39,126 nucleotides of DNA from Streptomyces roseochromogenus subsp. oscitans DS 12.976 (GCF_000497445.1 NZ_CM002285.1:8351731-8390856), one strand, 5' to 3'; counted from the first letter of the stretch, positions 23,716 to 31,789 are shown. Notes: generated by a model not told the origin, from the sequence alone. Program-made: numbers and translations.

Positions 23716-24351
23716 GCTTCTACCAACCAGGAGCCGGGCGGGGATCTTCCCGGGCGGGGTTCGCAGGGCAGCGAACGTGGGGGAGCGTCCGGTCCGGGTC
23801 GGCGTCCGCCCGCCACCGGCAGCGGATACCCGGAGAGCACGAAGTGCTCCGCACCGAGGGCGTGGTACTCCTCGATCCGGTCGGCGACCTCGGCAAGGCT
23901 GCCGACCAGCGCGGCGGCGATCGTGCCGGTGCCGAGGTCGTCGAGCAGGCGGTGCGCAGATCCGCGTGCCGGGCGGCCCCTGGTCCGGCCGCCGCTGAGG
24001 AACCGCCGAAGAACAGCTGCGTGGTCCCGATGATCGCCGAAGCGCCGCTGCTCGGCGGAGTCGCCTCCGGTCACCACAGTGAGCAGCAGCCGCCCCCGCG
24101 TCACCCGCTGCTACGTGGCCGCCATCTGTGCTGGGCGAGTGCGGCCGTGGTCAGCCAGGTGTCCTCGCAGCGCGTCCCGGTCGGCGTCGCCACCGCCTCG
24201 AATCCCAACTGCTCGGCGGCCTTGGTGATCTGCGTCGGCTACTCGATGTCCGGGGCCCTGCCCCGGCAGTCTTGCGGACGTCGTTCGGGCCGTGGGTGTG
24301 CCGGTCCACCAGGGTGCGGCCGTCGTCGCCCGTCGGCAGGAACCGGTGCAT
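23716..24351 (-). pseudogene. ssuD: Wrecked alkanesulfonate monooxygenase (ssuD)
   Basis: Pieces of an FMNH2-dependent LLM-class alkanesulfonate monooxygenase in order but in different frames: MHRFLPTGDDGRTLVDRHTH at the start (ATG 24351), then ITKAAEQLGFEAVATPTGTR followed by CEDTWLTTAALAQ, then AQMAAT-stop-QRVTRGRLLLTVVTGGDSAE, then FFGGSSAAAGP in another frame, then AALVGSLAEVADRIEEYHAL and EHFVLSGYP. Besides frameshifts there are two TAG codons where relatives have Tyr (before PTQITKAA and before QRVTRG), and large internal deletions (636 bases against about 1.1 kb expected). The enzyme would have released sulfite from alkanesulfonates. It sits between ssuA and the FMO gene. Confidence 0.87.
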
Positions 24352-24379
24352 CGTACGGTCACCTCGAAGGCCTCCTGCC

Positions 24380-25393
24380 TCAGCTCGTGGCCGGAGTCGT
24401 CGACGGCGGCAGGTCGCCGTTGAACCGCGTGTCCACGAAGCCGCCGAAGTCCACCTTGTCCGGGATGAGCTTCAACTCGGTGAAGGTGTCGGCGATCTGC
24501 TGCTCGGAGGCGACGAGCGGCTTGTCGACGGCGACCGCGACACGAGTGGCGTTGGTCCGCTTCACCGAGGCCAGCGCCACGTCGTACGGCAGTCCGGTGT
24601 CCTTGGCCCATACCTTCGCCCACTCCTGCCGATGGCTGTGGACCCAGACCTGCGCCCGTCGCAGCCTGGCCAGATAGTCCTTGATGACGGCGGTCTTCTT
24701 CGGGTCCTTGAGCGCGGCGGGCGCGGCCACCTGGAAGGTGAGCCCGTTGGTGATGCCGTCGCCCGTGGTCAGCACGCGGCCCTGCTTGGCCTGCAGGATC
24801 TGGGAGGTGTACGGATCCCAGACCGCCCATGCGTCGACCTTGCCGGAGGTGAACGCGGCGAGGGCGTCGGCCGGCTGGAGGTACTTCACGTGGACGTCGG
24901 AAAGGCTCAGCCCGGCCGCCTTGAGCGAGGCGATCAGCTGGTAGTGAGCCGACGAACCCTGCGCCACAGCGACGGACCTGCCCTTGAGCTGACCCGGCCC
25001 CGTCAGCTTGGAGTTGTTCGGCACAAGGATCGCGTCGCCCTTGGACGTGCCGTGCCAGGCGGCCACGACGGAGATCTTCGAGCCGGCGCCGGCCGCGAAG
25101 ACGGGCGGGGTGTTGCCCACGCCGCCGATGTCGACGGCCCCCGCGTTGACGGCCTCCAGCAGCGGCGGGCCGGAGGTGAAAGCCGACCACTTGATCTTGT
25201 AGTGCAGGTCCTTCAGCTCGCCGGCGGCACGCAGGATGGCCTCCGAACCACCCTTCTGGTCACCGACGTTCAGCGTGACCGAGCCCTTGCCGTCGGTGTC
25301 GTTGCCCGTACCGGCGAAGGAGTTTCCACCGCACGCGGTGAGCAGGAGGGCGAAGGGGAGAAGCAGCGCGGCGGGGACGGGTCGTCGGCGCAT
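24380..25393 (-). CDS. ssuA: Sulfonate ABC transporter substrate-binding lipoprotein (SsuA-like)
   Basis: 337-aa lipoprotein with signal peptide and lipobox LLTAC (Cys21). The mature part has the aliphatic-sulfonate/nitrate binding-protein layout: VTLNVGDQKGGSEAILRAAG, SGPPLLEAVNAGAVDIGGVG, NTPPVFAAGAGSKISVVAAW, KGRSVAVAQGSSAHYQLIAS, YLQPADALAAFTSGKVDAWA and VWDPYTSQ. ATG 25393 begins the signal peptide. It lies 46 bases after ssuB and 28 bases before the ssuD relic. Together with ssuB and ssuC it forms a complete importer. Taurine or other organosulfonates are alternative ligands. Confidence 0.92.
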   Translation of the reverse strand: MRRRPVPAALLLPFALLLTACGGNSFAGTGNDTDGKGSVTLNVGDQKGGSEAILRAAGELKDLHYKIKWSAFTSGPPLLEAVNAGAVDIGGVGNTPPVFAAGAGSKISVVAAWHGTSKGDAILVPNNSKLTGPGQLKGRSVAVAQGSSAHYQLIASLKAAGLSLSDVHVKYLQPADALAAFTSGKVDAWAVWDPYTSQILQAKQGRVLTTGDGITNGLTFQVAAPAALKDPKKTAVIKDYLARLRRAQVWVHSHRQEWAKVWAKDTGLPYDVALASVKRTNATRVAVAVDKPLVASEQQIADTFTELKLIPDKVDFGGFVDTRFNGDLPPSTTPATS

Positions 25394-25439
25394 GAGGGTT
25401 CCGTTCGTGTGCAGGTGTATGCAGGAGTTTCAAGGGGGT

Positions 25440-26177
25440 TCAGGCGGGCTCGGCGGGTGTGTCGACGCCGAGCCGTGCCAGCAGACCGGCACGCAGGGCG
25501 GCGAAGCGCGGGTCGGTGATCTCGCGCGGCCGGTCGAGGTCGATGTGCTGCTCGTGGGCGATCCGGCCGCCGTCCATCACCAGGACGCGGTCGGCGAGCA
25601 GCACGGCCTCCTCCACGTCGTGCGTGACCAGCAGCACGGCGCAGCCACGGCGCTGCCACAGCTCACCGACCAGCCGCTGGGCCTTGATCCGGGTGAGCGC
25701 GTCGAGGGCGCCGAACGGCTCGTCGAGCAGCAGCAGATCGGGCTCGCGCACCAGGGCGCGGGCGATTGAGGCGCGCTGCGCCTCGCCGCCGGAGAGGGTC
25801 TTCGGCCAGGCGCCGGTCCGGTGGCCGAGGCCCACCTCGTCCAACGCCCGCTCGGCGACGGCGCGTTCGGGCTTGCCGGGCAGCCCGAGCAGGACGTTGC
25901 GCCACACCTTCTTCCAGGGCATCAGCCGGGGCGCCTGGAAGGCGACGGCTCTGCGGCGCGGTACCAGTGCGGTGCCCTGGATGTCGCGGTCCAGCCCGGC
26001 GAGGATGCGCAGCAGCGTCGACTTGCCGCAGCCGCTGCGGCCGAGCAGTGCGATGAACTCACCGGGGGCGATGTCGAGTTGGAGGTCATCGATGACGGCA
26101 CGGCCGTCGAAGGACCGGGTCAGCCCCTCGACGTGGACCGCCTGCCCGGTCACCGGCCGGTGAACGTCGGTCGCCAT
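25440..26177 (-). CDS. ssuB: Sulfonate ABC transporter ATPase (SsuB-like)
   Basis: 245-aa cytoplasmic ATPase of the importer. Walker A GRSGCGKST at residues 46-54, Q-loop AFQAPRLMPWKKVWRNVLLG, signature LSGGEAQRASIARAL near 143, Walker B LLLLDEPFGALD and H-loop LLVTHDVEEAVLLADRV are all consensus. The start ATG 26177 overlaps the end of ssuC by 28 bases, so the two are translationally linked. The Gln-Ala-Pro-Arg Q-loop wording is typical of sulfonate/nitrate/taurine importers. Confidence 0.93.
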   Translation of the reverse strand: MATDVHRPVTGQAVHVEGLTRSFDGRAVIDDLQLDIAPGEFIALLGRSGCGKSTLLRILAGLDRDIQGTALVPRRRAVAFQAPRLMPWKKVWRNVLLGLPGKPERAVAERALDEVGLGHRTGAWPKTLSGGEAQRASIARALVREPDLLLLDEPFGALDALTRIKAQRLVGELWQRRGCAVLLVTHDVEEAVLLADRVLVMDGGRIAHEQHIDLDRPREITDPRFAALRAGLLARLGVDTPAEPA

Positions 26178-27130
26178 TGCAGCAGCAGCCTTTCGAGGGA
26201 GCGGACGATGAAGTCGGCGAGCAGGCCGAGGAAGGCGTAGACGATCAGGCAGACCACGATCACGTCGGTCCGCAGGAAGTCCCGCGCCTGCACCATCAGA
26301 AAGCCGATGCCGGCGTCGGCGTTGACCTGCTCGGCGAAGACCAGCGCGAGCCAGGCGATGCCGAGCGAGTAGCGCAGCCCGGTGAGCGCGCCGGGCAGCG
26401 CGCCCGGCAGTACCACATGCCGCACCAGACCCCACCGGGAGAGCCCCAACGACTCACCGGCCTCGATGAGTTGGGAGTCGACGCCGCGGATCCCGGCGTA
26501 CACGTTGAGATAGAGCGGGAAGGTCACGCCGAGCGTGATGATGGCGATCTTCGGGGCCTCGCCGATGCCGAACCAGATGATGAACAGCGGGATGAGACCT
26601 ACGAACGGCACCGTTCGCAGCATCTGCACCGGCGCGTCGACCAGGTCCTCGCCGCTCCGGAACAGGCCCGAGACCAGGGCGAGTCCGGTGCCGATCACCG
26701 TCCCGAACAGCAGGCCGAACGCGACGCGCCGGAGCGAGGTCCCCATGGCCGAAGGCAGCGAACCGTCACTCACCAGGTCCCCGCCGACCTGGGCGATCCG
26801 GCCCGGCGAGGCGAGCACGTCGGCCGTCAACACACCGGTGGCGCTGAGGACTTGCCAGAGGGCGAGCAGCAGGAGCGGGCCCGCGGTACGGTGCAGCCAG
26901 CGGGGGATGCGGAGCCGGCGGGAGAAGACGGGGACGACGGGCTGGAGGTCGAGGGAATGGGGGGCGACGGACTGGGGGCCTGCGGGCTGGTTGTCTGCGG
27001 AGTGGAGATCGGCGGGCTGGCTGTCGGTGGGGGCACGGTCGGGGTGGTGCCCCGTTTCGGCGTCCTTGGACTTGGATATGCCGGAAATATCGGGTCCAGG
27101 AGGGCTGGGTGGGGCATGGCTGATGCTCAT
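26150..27130 (-). CDS. ssuC: Sulfonate ABC transporter permease (SsuC-like) with long N-terminal extension
   Basis: 326-aa permease. Residues from about 75 onward are the usual SsuC/TauC body: PLLLLALWQVLSATG, SLRRVAFGLLFGTVIGTGLA, LRTVPFVGLIPLFIIWFGIG, the EAA-loop region GVDSQLIEAGESLGLSRWGL and RYSLGIAWLALVFAEQV. The first ~70 residues are a Pro/Ser/Asp-rich hydrophilic extension with short repeats (SQPADLHSADNQPAGPQS) that relatives of normal length (about 255-280 aa) do not need. ATG 27130 is the first start, but an internal GTG near residues 65-68 would give a standard-length protein. First structural gene after the leader peptide. Confidence 0.88.
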   Translation of the reverse strand: MSISHAPPSPPGPDISGISKSKDAETGHHPDRAPTDSQPADLHSADNQPAGPQSVAPHSLDLQPVVPVFSRRLRIPRWLHRTAGPLLLLALWQVLSATGVLTADVLASPGRIAQVGGDLVSDGSLPSAMGTSLRRVAFGLLFGTVIGTGLALVSGLFRSGEDLVDAPVQMLRTVPFVGLIPLFIIWFGIGEAPKIAIITLGVTFPLYLNVYAGIRGVDSQLIEAGESLGLSRWGLVRHVVLPGALPGALTGLRYSLGIAWLALVFAEQVNADAGIGFLMVQARDFLRTDVIVVCLIVYAFLGLLADFIVRSLERLLLQWRPTFTGR

Positions 27131-27190
27131 GAACGCTCCACGCGGAAGTGGGAGGGGAGCCGGGCAGGGCGGATACGGCTCGGTGCCGGC

Positions 27191-27208
27191 ATGCCCATGC
27201 CCATGCCC
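27191..27208 (-). repeat. ATGCCC hexamer repeated three times in the ssu leader
   Basis: Three tandem ATGCCC units (27191-27208 on the + strand) lie between the leader peptide stop and the ssuC start, in the 155-base stretch where an attenuator or anti-attenuator would form. It could also be simple slippage. Confidence 0.4.
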
Positions 27209-27285
27209 CGCCTCAAGGGCAGTTCACGGACGCGGCGGCAGCGGAGCCCGGAAGAAGGGAGAAACGGGGAAGGCCGTGAAGGGCG

Positions 27286-27369
27286 TCAGCGGCCGCGGCG
27301 ACACGCGGCGGAGGCCACCCGCAGCAGGTCGATATGACCGCGCGTGGTGAGCAGGGCTGAACGCAACAT
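27286..27369 (-). CDS. Cys-containing leader peptide of the sulfonate operon
   Basis: A 27-residue reading frame (ATG 27369 to TGA 27286), with the wording of actinobacterial putative leader peptides found before sulfur genes: an LLTTRGHIDLLRVASAAC core with Cys at codon 23, then four basic/Gly residues. These peptides are believed to let ribosome progress at Cys codons report cysteine supply and control the genes that follow; the principle is shown in mycobacteria for leaderless poly-Cys frames. Here a promoter places the start of the RNA at or within a base or two of the ATG, so it is probably translated without a leader. The ssuC start lies 155 bases downstream. Peptide existence is inferred from family resemblance. 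Confidence 0.78.
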   Translation of the reverse strand: MLRSALLTTRGHIDLLRVASAACRRGR

Positions 27370-27376
27370 GCGGCAG

Positions 27377-27406
27377 AACGTAGCCAGCCTGCTGCTCCAG
27401 GGTCAA
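27377..27406 (-). promoter_or_regulatory. Promoter of the sulfonate operon
   Basis: On the minus strand, TTGACC (27406-27401) is a good -35, followed after 18 bases by TACGTT (27382-27377), a TAnnnT -10. The expected start is about 27369-27371, coinciding with the leader peptide ATG. Confidence 0.65.
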
Positions 27407-27491
27407 CGGCGTCTCGGTCTGTGGACCTTGCGTATCAGGAAACTGTTGTGGCACAGAGTGTGAAACCCGGCGTATGGGTCAGGATGGGGGC

Positions 27492-27914
27492 ATGCCAGAT
27501 GCCTTCACCACCCGAACGCTGCACGTCGCCACCGGCTCCCGGGAGCGCGTCGTCGACATCACCACCGACTGTGAGGACTTCCTGCGGGAGGCGGCGGCCG
27601 GCCGCGACGGCCTGTTCAATATCTTCGTCCCGCACGCCACCGCCGGAATCGCCCTGATCGAGACGGGCGCCGGCAGCGACGACGACCTCCTCGCCGCCCT
27701 GCACACCCTGCTCCCCGCCGACGACCGCTGGCAGCACCGCCACGGCAGCCCCGGCCACGGCCGCGACCACGTCCTCCCGGCCATCGTCTCGCCCCATGCG
27801 ACCCTCCCGGTCATCGCAGGCCGCCTGGAGCTGGGCACCTGGCAGTCGGTCTGCCTGGTCGACACGAACACGGATAACACAGACCGTCGGGTCCGGTTGA
27901 GTTTCCTGGCGTAA
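27492..27914 (+). CDS. YjbQ/UPF0047 family protein
   Basis: 140-aa protein of the YjbQ family, some members of which have a weak thiamine-phosphate synthase activity; the physiological role is not settled. It has the family signature VPHATAGIALIETGAGSDDD with conserved His and acidic residues, then DRWQHRHGSPGHGRDHVLPA, and IVSPHATLPVIAGRLELGTW followed by QSVCLVDTN. ATG 27492 follows GGATGGGGGC; an ATG at 27474 is an alternative giving six more residues. Stand-alone, divergent from the ssu operon across about 85 bases. Confidence 0.88.
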   Translation: MPDAFTTRTLHVATGSRERVVDITTDCEDFLREAAAGRDGLFNIFVPHATAGIALIETGAGSDDDLLAALHTLLPADDRWQHRHGSPGHGRDHVLPAIVSPHATLPVIAGRLELGTWQSVCLVDTNTDNTDRRVRLSFLA

Positions 27915-28346
27915 CTGCCTTCCGAGGAGCAATTGTGGCGGTCGGCCGATGGCCGAGGAAGTTGAACGCTGTCCTACGCGTGAAGGAATCAGTGAGACAG
28001 GGGTGCTTCGTCCCTGTGCATGTGTCATGTGGTGTTGATGTGATCTCGATACCTCGCATGTGGAGTGCGTGGCGATTTTGGAGCCGGTAGGGAAGAGCGC
28101 CTGGCCTGAGGTTTTGCGTGTGCGCGTGCTGAGCGTTCAGGACCTGCCCTCAGCCCTGCTGGGGATGGATCCGGCTTCGACGAGGTGTCGTAGGCGGACC
28201 TGGCATTGCGCCCTGACGGCGGTGACGGCCGGCTCACTCGGTGGGCAGGCACTGACACTTGGTGGTGGGCGCCGCCGGTCGCACCGGCCGGGCGACTTCA
28301 CTTCCTGTCGCCCCGACTCCCTTTCAGCAGGTCGGAGGCTGGTCAC
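27915..28346. other. Gene-poor stretch with lower GC
   Basis: 432 bases between yjbQ and the NTPase gene. The reading frames present are short and match no family I know. Composition is less GC-rich than the neighbours and third-position bias is absent, which suggests old degraded sequence. A hairpin ACAGGG-N9-CCCTGT lies at 27997-28017 and may terminate yjbQ. Confidence 0.45.
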
Positions 28347-28907
28347 TCATCCGTGAGAGGGAGGCCTTCCGCGCATCTGGGGCTGCTGCAGCCGGACCGC
28401 GAGCTCCCCCGGCAGGACGTCCCGGTTTGCCGGGGTGAGTTGGACGACCTCGATGTCGGCGCGCCGCTTGAGGGCGTCGGTGAACGGATCGCGGTGCGTG
28501 TGGACCGTGGCGACGACGTCGACCTCTGCGACGAACAGCGCGTCGACCGCGTGCCGGAACGCCGTGCACGCCAGTTCCATCCGCCCCAGCTCGTCGATGA
28601 GCACCAGCCGCCCTGTTGCCTCCCCGGTTGCTGCCGGCCGAAGCGACGGCAGCGCCAGTCGTTCCATGACGCCCGGGTCGACGCCGTATTTCCCCACCCG
28701 TGGCGGACCGGGCAGGTCGACATGGGCGAGCACTTCCCGTCGGCCTGCCAGTGTCTCCAGGGCGAAACCGACGCGGGCGCCGGATTGCCGGATCTCCTCC
28801 GTGGTGAAGCCGGTGGCGGCGTGGGTGGGCAGCAGCGCGGCGAGCCGACGCAGGGCGGTCGTCTTGCCCGCGCCCGGGCGGCCCTCAATCAGGATCCTTG
28901 TCGGCAC
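28347..28907 (-). CDS. THEP1/DUF265-type nucleoside-triphosphatase
   Basis: 186-aa P-loop NTPase of the THEP1 family. Walker A GRPGAGKTT at residues 9-17, GFTTEEIRQSGARVGFALET (a family hallmark), LPGPPRVGKYGVDPGVMER, and Walker B LVLIDELGRMEL near 101-112. Family members hydrolyse NTPs in vitro; the cellular role is unclear. The start is GTG 28907 with a weak upstream site. It is divergent from the PEBP gene. Confidence 0.92.
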   Translation of the reverse strand: MPTRILIEGRPGAGKTTALRRLAALLPTHAATGFTTEEIRQSGARVGFALETLAGRREVLAHVDLPGPPRVGKYGVDPGVMERLALPSLRPAATGEATGRLVLIDELGRMELACTAFRHAVDALFVAEVDVVATVHTHRDPFTDALKRRADIEVVQLTPANRDVLPGELAVRLQQPQMRGRPPSHG

Positions 28908-29017
28908 ACCGCCATCTTCACCCCCGCTTCCGGAGACGGCCCGGGTCGGCTCGGCCGAGCGGGGGTTTTGGAGTGCAGACCGGTGCCGGTGCCGCCGTTG
29001 CGGGTATGGCGGCGCGC

Positions 29018-29470
29018 ATGAGCGGAATTGAACTCAGCAGCCCCGCGTTCGACGACAAAACGGTGATCCCCCGTCGGTACAGCGGGGAGGGCGAGAACAT
29101 CTCACCGCCCCTGACCTGGTCGGGGGTGCCCCACGAGGCCACGGAGCTGGTGCTCCTGTGCGAGGACCCGGACGCACCGGGAACGACCTTCCTGCACTGG
29201 CTGGTGACCGGCATCGATCCGGGGACCACCGGGACGGCGGAGGGCCAGAAGCCCCACGGGGGCCTGCCGTGGCCCAACGGCTTCGGCCGCGTGGGCTGGG
29301 GAGGGCCGATGCCTCCACCGGGGCACGGGCCGCACCGCTACTTCTTCCGCCTGTACGCCCTGTCCGAGCCGCTGCCGCTGCACGACCACCCGGGCGCCGA
29401 GGACGTGCACCGTGCCCTGAAGGGCAGGGAGCTGGCCTCCGGCACCCTGGTCGGGACCTATCAGCGATGA
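29018..29470 (+). CDS. YbhB/YbcL-type phosphatidylethanolamine-binding-like (PEBP) protein
   Basis: 150-aa PEBP-fold protein. Two conserved ligand-site segments are visible: LCEDPDAPGTTFLHWLVTGI and GPHRYFFRLYALSEPL, along with ISPPLTWSGVP near the N-terminus. Bacterial members are cytoplasmic and of unknown ligand. ATG 29018 is preferred since similarity begins at MSGIELSSPAF; ATG 29006 is an alternative and neither has a strong ribosome-binding site. Its stop lies 5 bases from the end of the convergent pcm relic. Confidence 0.92.
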   Translation: MSGIELSSPAFDDKTVIPRRYSGEGENISPPLTWSGVPHEATELVLLCEDPDAPGTTFLHWLVTGIDPGTTGTAEGQKPHGGLPWPNGFGRVGWGGPMPPPGHGPHRYFFRLYALSEPLPLHDHPGAEDVHRALKGRELASGTLVGTYQR

Positions 29471-29475
29471 GCGGG

Positions 29476-29974
29476 TCACCGCTGGTCGTAGCCATGGGCG
29501 TGGGCCCGCCGCTCGTACAGCTCGACACGCTCCTGCCCGCCCTGCCCGATCGGCTGGACGAGCCGGCCACCGGTGCGGAGCTGATCCACGCGCGGCTCAG
29601 GCACTCGCGGGAAGGCCACGCAGACGATGACGGCGTCGTACGGTGCACGGGTCGGCACCCGAGGGTCCCGTCGCCGAGTACGACCTCGGCATTGCCGACG
29701 CCCTGCCCGGCGAGCCGTATCCGGTCCCGACCTCCAGGACCTGTTCGTCTCCGGTGAGGCCGGCAGCGGAGACCGTCATGGCGATCAGCGCGGGCTGGAT
29801 GGTCACCTGCCCGTGGGGGAGCGCTACGGGCGTGTCCCGGTACGCGGATGCCACCTCGTCCGCGGGGACGAATTCCGCCCGGGGAGCTCCGTACGGCCTC
29901 CAGGAGACGGGCGTCGGTCACGCCCACGGCGCGGGCTGCGCGGCGAGGTCCTCGAGGGTCCCTTCACGGGCCAT
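29476..29974 (-). pseudogene. pcm: Relic of a protein-L-isoaspartate O-methyltransferase gene
   Basis: Pieces of PCMT in order across changing frames: MAREGTLEDLAAQPA (ATG 29974), AVGVTDARLLEAVRSSP, EFVPADEVASAYRDTPVALP followed by HGQVTIQPALIAMTVSAAGL and VLEVGTGYG, then GNAEVVLGDGTLG, then APYDAVIVCVAFPRVPEP and VDQLRTGGRLVQPIGQGG. At least three frameshifts are needed, and about 40 codons after the SAM-binding VLEVGTGYG are gone. The intact enzyme repairs isoaspartyl residues in aged proteins. The 254 bases between its start and the next gene (30229) contain nothing recognisable. Confidence 0.87.
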
Positions 29975-30228
29975 CGGACCGCGGGGCCGTGACGGTGGCG
30001 CCGGCAGCCCCGGTCGTGGTGCGTTCCAGAAGCCGCGCGGCGTGATCGCAGGGTGATCGAAACGTCCGTCTCCTTCACGCCGCTCCTGCTCCTGTCCATG
30101 TGCCCCATCAGCCGCTCATGCGCCGCGCTCCCGCTCCAGCCCAGTGTCGGCATGTCCCGTGCGCAGTGCGATTCGGGGCGGTCGGGCGCACGGGGCGCCC
30201 GTGATCCGGGAGGCGCAGCGCGTCGGCG

Positions 30229-31326
30229 TCAGGACGGGGTCCCCGGGTCGGTGTACCGCAGCAGGGCGCCCACGCCCTCGTACAGCCTCAGCTCGCTCTC
30301 CGGCACGACGACCAGCTCGGCACCGGTGCCGACGAGGGCCCGGACGAGGGCCTCGTCGGCGCGTTCCTCGCGCGGGGCCCGCACGCCGAAGGACATCAGC
30401 TCCGCCTCGGTCAGGGCGAGCTGAGTGGGCTGGGAGCCTGCCCAGAGCCGCAGCGAAGAACCGGGCGGCCGGTTCAGCAGCAGTGCCGCGACCTGGCCAC
30501 GCTGGAGGGCGGCGACGGTGGCGGCCAGCCCGTCCGTCATGCGTCCGTCGAGAGCACGCCGGCCGATGAAGATGTCCACGAGTTCCCGGTCGTGCGCGGC
30601 CATGCGGCCGCGGAAGACGGCGTCGAGCTGCGGCTCCAACAGGGCGCGTCGGGTGTCGGTGGGGGTCCGGCCGCCCACGCGTACGACCTTGTCCCGCAGG
30701 GTGTGCGGCAGGCGGCGGATCAGTACGTTGCACGCCCACTCGTCCCCGCCCACCAGGACGGCGTCGGCATGGGCGCGCCGCGCCCGTTCGTCCAGCCGGT
30801 GACCGAGCCGGAGGCAGGCGCGGTGCCAGGTCGCCACCGCGACCCTGCGGTGCAGTCGCTCACCCGGGGTGACGGTGGACGCGGGCCAGGTGCCGGTCTC
30901 CGCCTCCAGAGTTACCCAGCCGTGGGTCTCGGCGGTCGGAAGGCCGCCGTAGTGGACGACTACGGCCATGTAGGGGATCTCCGGAAGGTGCTGGGTGACC
31001 AGGGGCATCGCGTCCGGCAGGGTGCTGTAGCGCGCGGAGTCGTGCTCGGGCGGCCTGGGCAGCTCCCAGTCCAGGACGAGCGTGCCGTGGGCGGCGAAGA
31101 TGGCCTGACCGTGCACCCCCGGCACCTCTGTGTCGGCGCCGACCACCTCCTCCAGTACGTTCAGCAGCGCCCGCTCCGAGCCCTGACGGGACAGACTCTC
31201 GCGCAGCCGCCGCCAGCGCAGCGCGATCGCTCGCTCGGGATGCTCGACGTTACGGGAGGTGTCCAGGTACACGGAGGCGAACGGGCCCGGCTCCGTGTAG
31301 AGAGGTTCAAGGAACGACAGCCTCAT
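30229..31326 (-). CDS. baeRF/Vms1-like (bacterial eRF1-related) protein
   Basis: 365-aa protein resembling the actinobacterial eRF1-like (baeRF2) family, related to Vms1/ANKZF1 release factors and Rv2629-like proteins. Segments: FASVYLDTSRNVEHPERAIA, ALRWRRLRESL, IPYMAVVVHYGGLPTAETHG, ADAVLVGGDEWACNVLIRRL, then the C-terminal third with RRALDGRMTDGLAATVAALQ, GQVAALLLNR and LVRALVGTGAELVVVPESEL. Such proteins are proposed to rescue stalled ribosomes or respond to hypoxia or stress. ATG 31326 is chosen because GAGGAG is five bases upstream; that site overlaps the GTG at 31332. Family by recall; function inferred. Confidence 0.78.
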   Translation of the reverse strand: MRLSFLEPLYTEPGPFASVYLDTSRNVEHPERAIALRWRRLRESLSRQGSERALLNVLEEVVGADTEVPGVHGQAIFAAHGTLVLDWELPRPPEHDSARYSTLPDAMPLVTQHLPEIPYMAVVVHYGGLPTAETHGWVTLEAETGTWPASTVTPGERLHRRVAVATWHRACLRLGHRLDERARRAHADAVLVGGDEWACNVLIRRLPHTLRDKVVRVGGRTPTDTRRALLEPQLDAVFRGRMAAHDRELVDIFIGRRALDGRMTDGLAATVAALQRGQVAALLLNRPPGSSLRLWAGSQPTQLALTEAELMSFGVRAPREERADEALVRALVGTGAELVVVPESELRLYEGVGALLRYTDPGTPS

Positions 31327-31789
31327 CGCCACTCCTCGTCAGTGGTCTCCCCTCCCTTTGATGATGCGCGCCCCGGGGATGATGGAGCTCGCCGAGCGCA
31401 AAGCGGTGTGGAACGCGGGGCGGTCAGGCGCCGGCAGCAGCCGGCCCATCATGAGCATGGTGGCGGCGATCAGACCGTCCAGCACCGCCAAGCCGCGGAC
31501 CGGGACAGCAGGCCGCTGAGCCGCTGGGCTCCATAGCCGGATGAAGGAGCAGTCTGCGAGGGAGCAGCAGATCGAGACGGGGGCCGCCTTTCCCACGTGA
31601 ATACCGGTTTCTGGGCCGTATTCGACAGACCCGGCGGCACGCTCGTGAGCTGCGGATCCAGCAACGGCCGACCCGCGCTCATTCGCGCCGCCGCTTTGGA
31701 ACTGTGCGGGCCGATGAGTATCGAGACGTCCATCCCGTTGTGCAAAGCGGTATTTCGTGCCCTATTCCAGAGGCCGGTACGGTCGGATC
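31327..31789. other. Intergenic stretch with a possible small remnant
   Basis: 463 bases between baeRF and the amidase. A minus-strand frame at 31339-31596 (85 codons) ends 12 bases before the baeRF start; its end (GRLLPAPDRPAFHTALRSAS then IIPGARIIKG) faintly recalls the C-terminus of CU044_5270-type actinobacterial proteins, so it may be the tail of a lost gene or a tiny upstream gene. No promoter was assigned with confidence for the amidase. Confidence 0.3.

Noticed and set aside
10795..24300. Reassignment of TAG to a sense codon, suggested by TAG in rpmE2 and ssuD
   Set aside because: Both ssuD stops occur in a gene that also has frameshifts and deletions, and TAG ends a normal gene here (tesB stop at 6180-6182). 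Ordinary mutation or error is the simpler reading.
28060..28356. Plus-strand 98-codon frame in the gene-poor stretch
   Set aside because: No recognised family, no ribosome-binding site and composition unlike coding DNA of this genome.
31339..31596. Minus-strand 85-codon frame ending 12 bases before the baeRF gene
   Set aside because: Only a faint resemblance to CU044_5270-type C-termini, GTG start with no site, and unusual composition. Recorded as a possible remnant within the intergenic entry, not as a gene.
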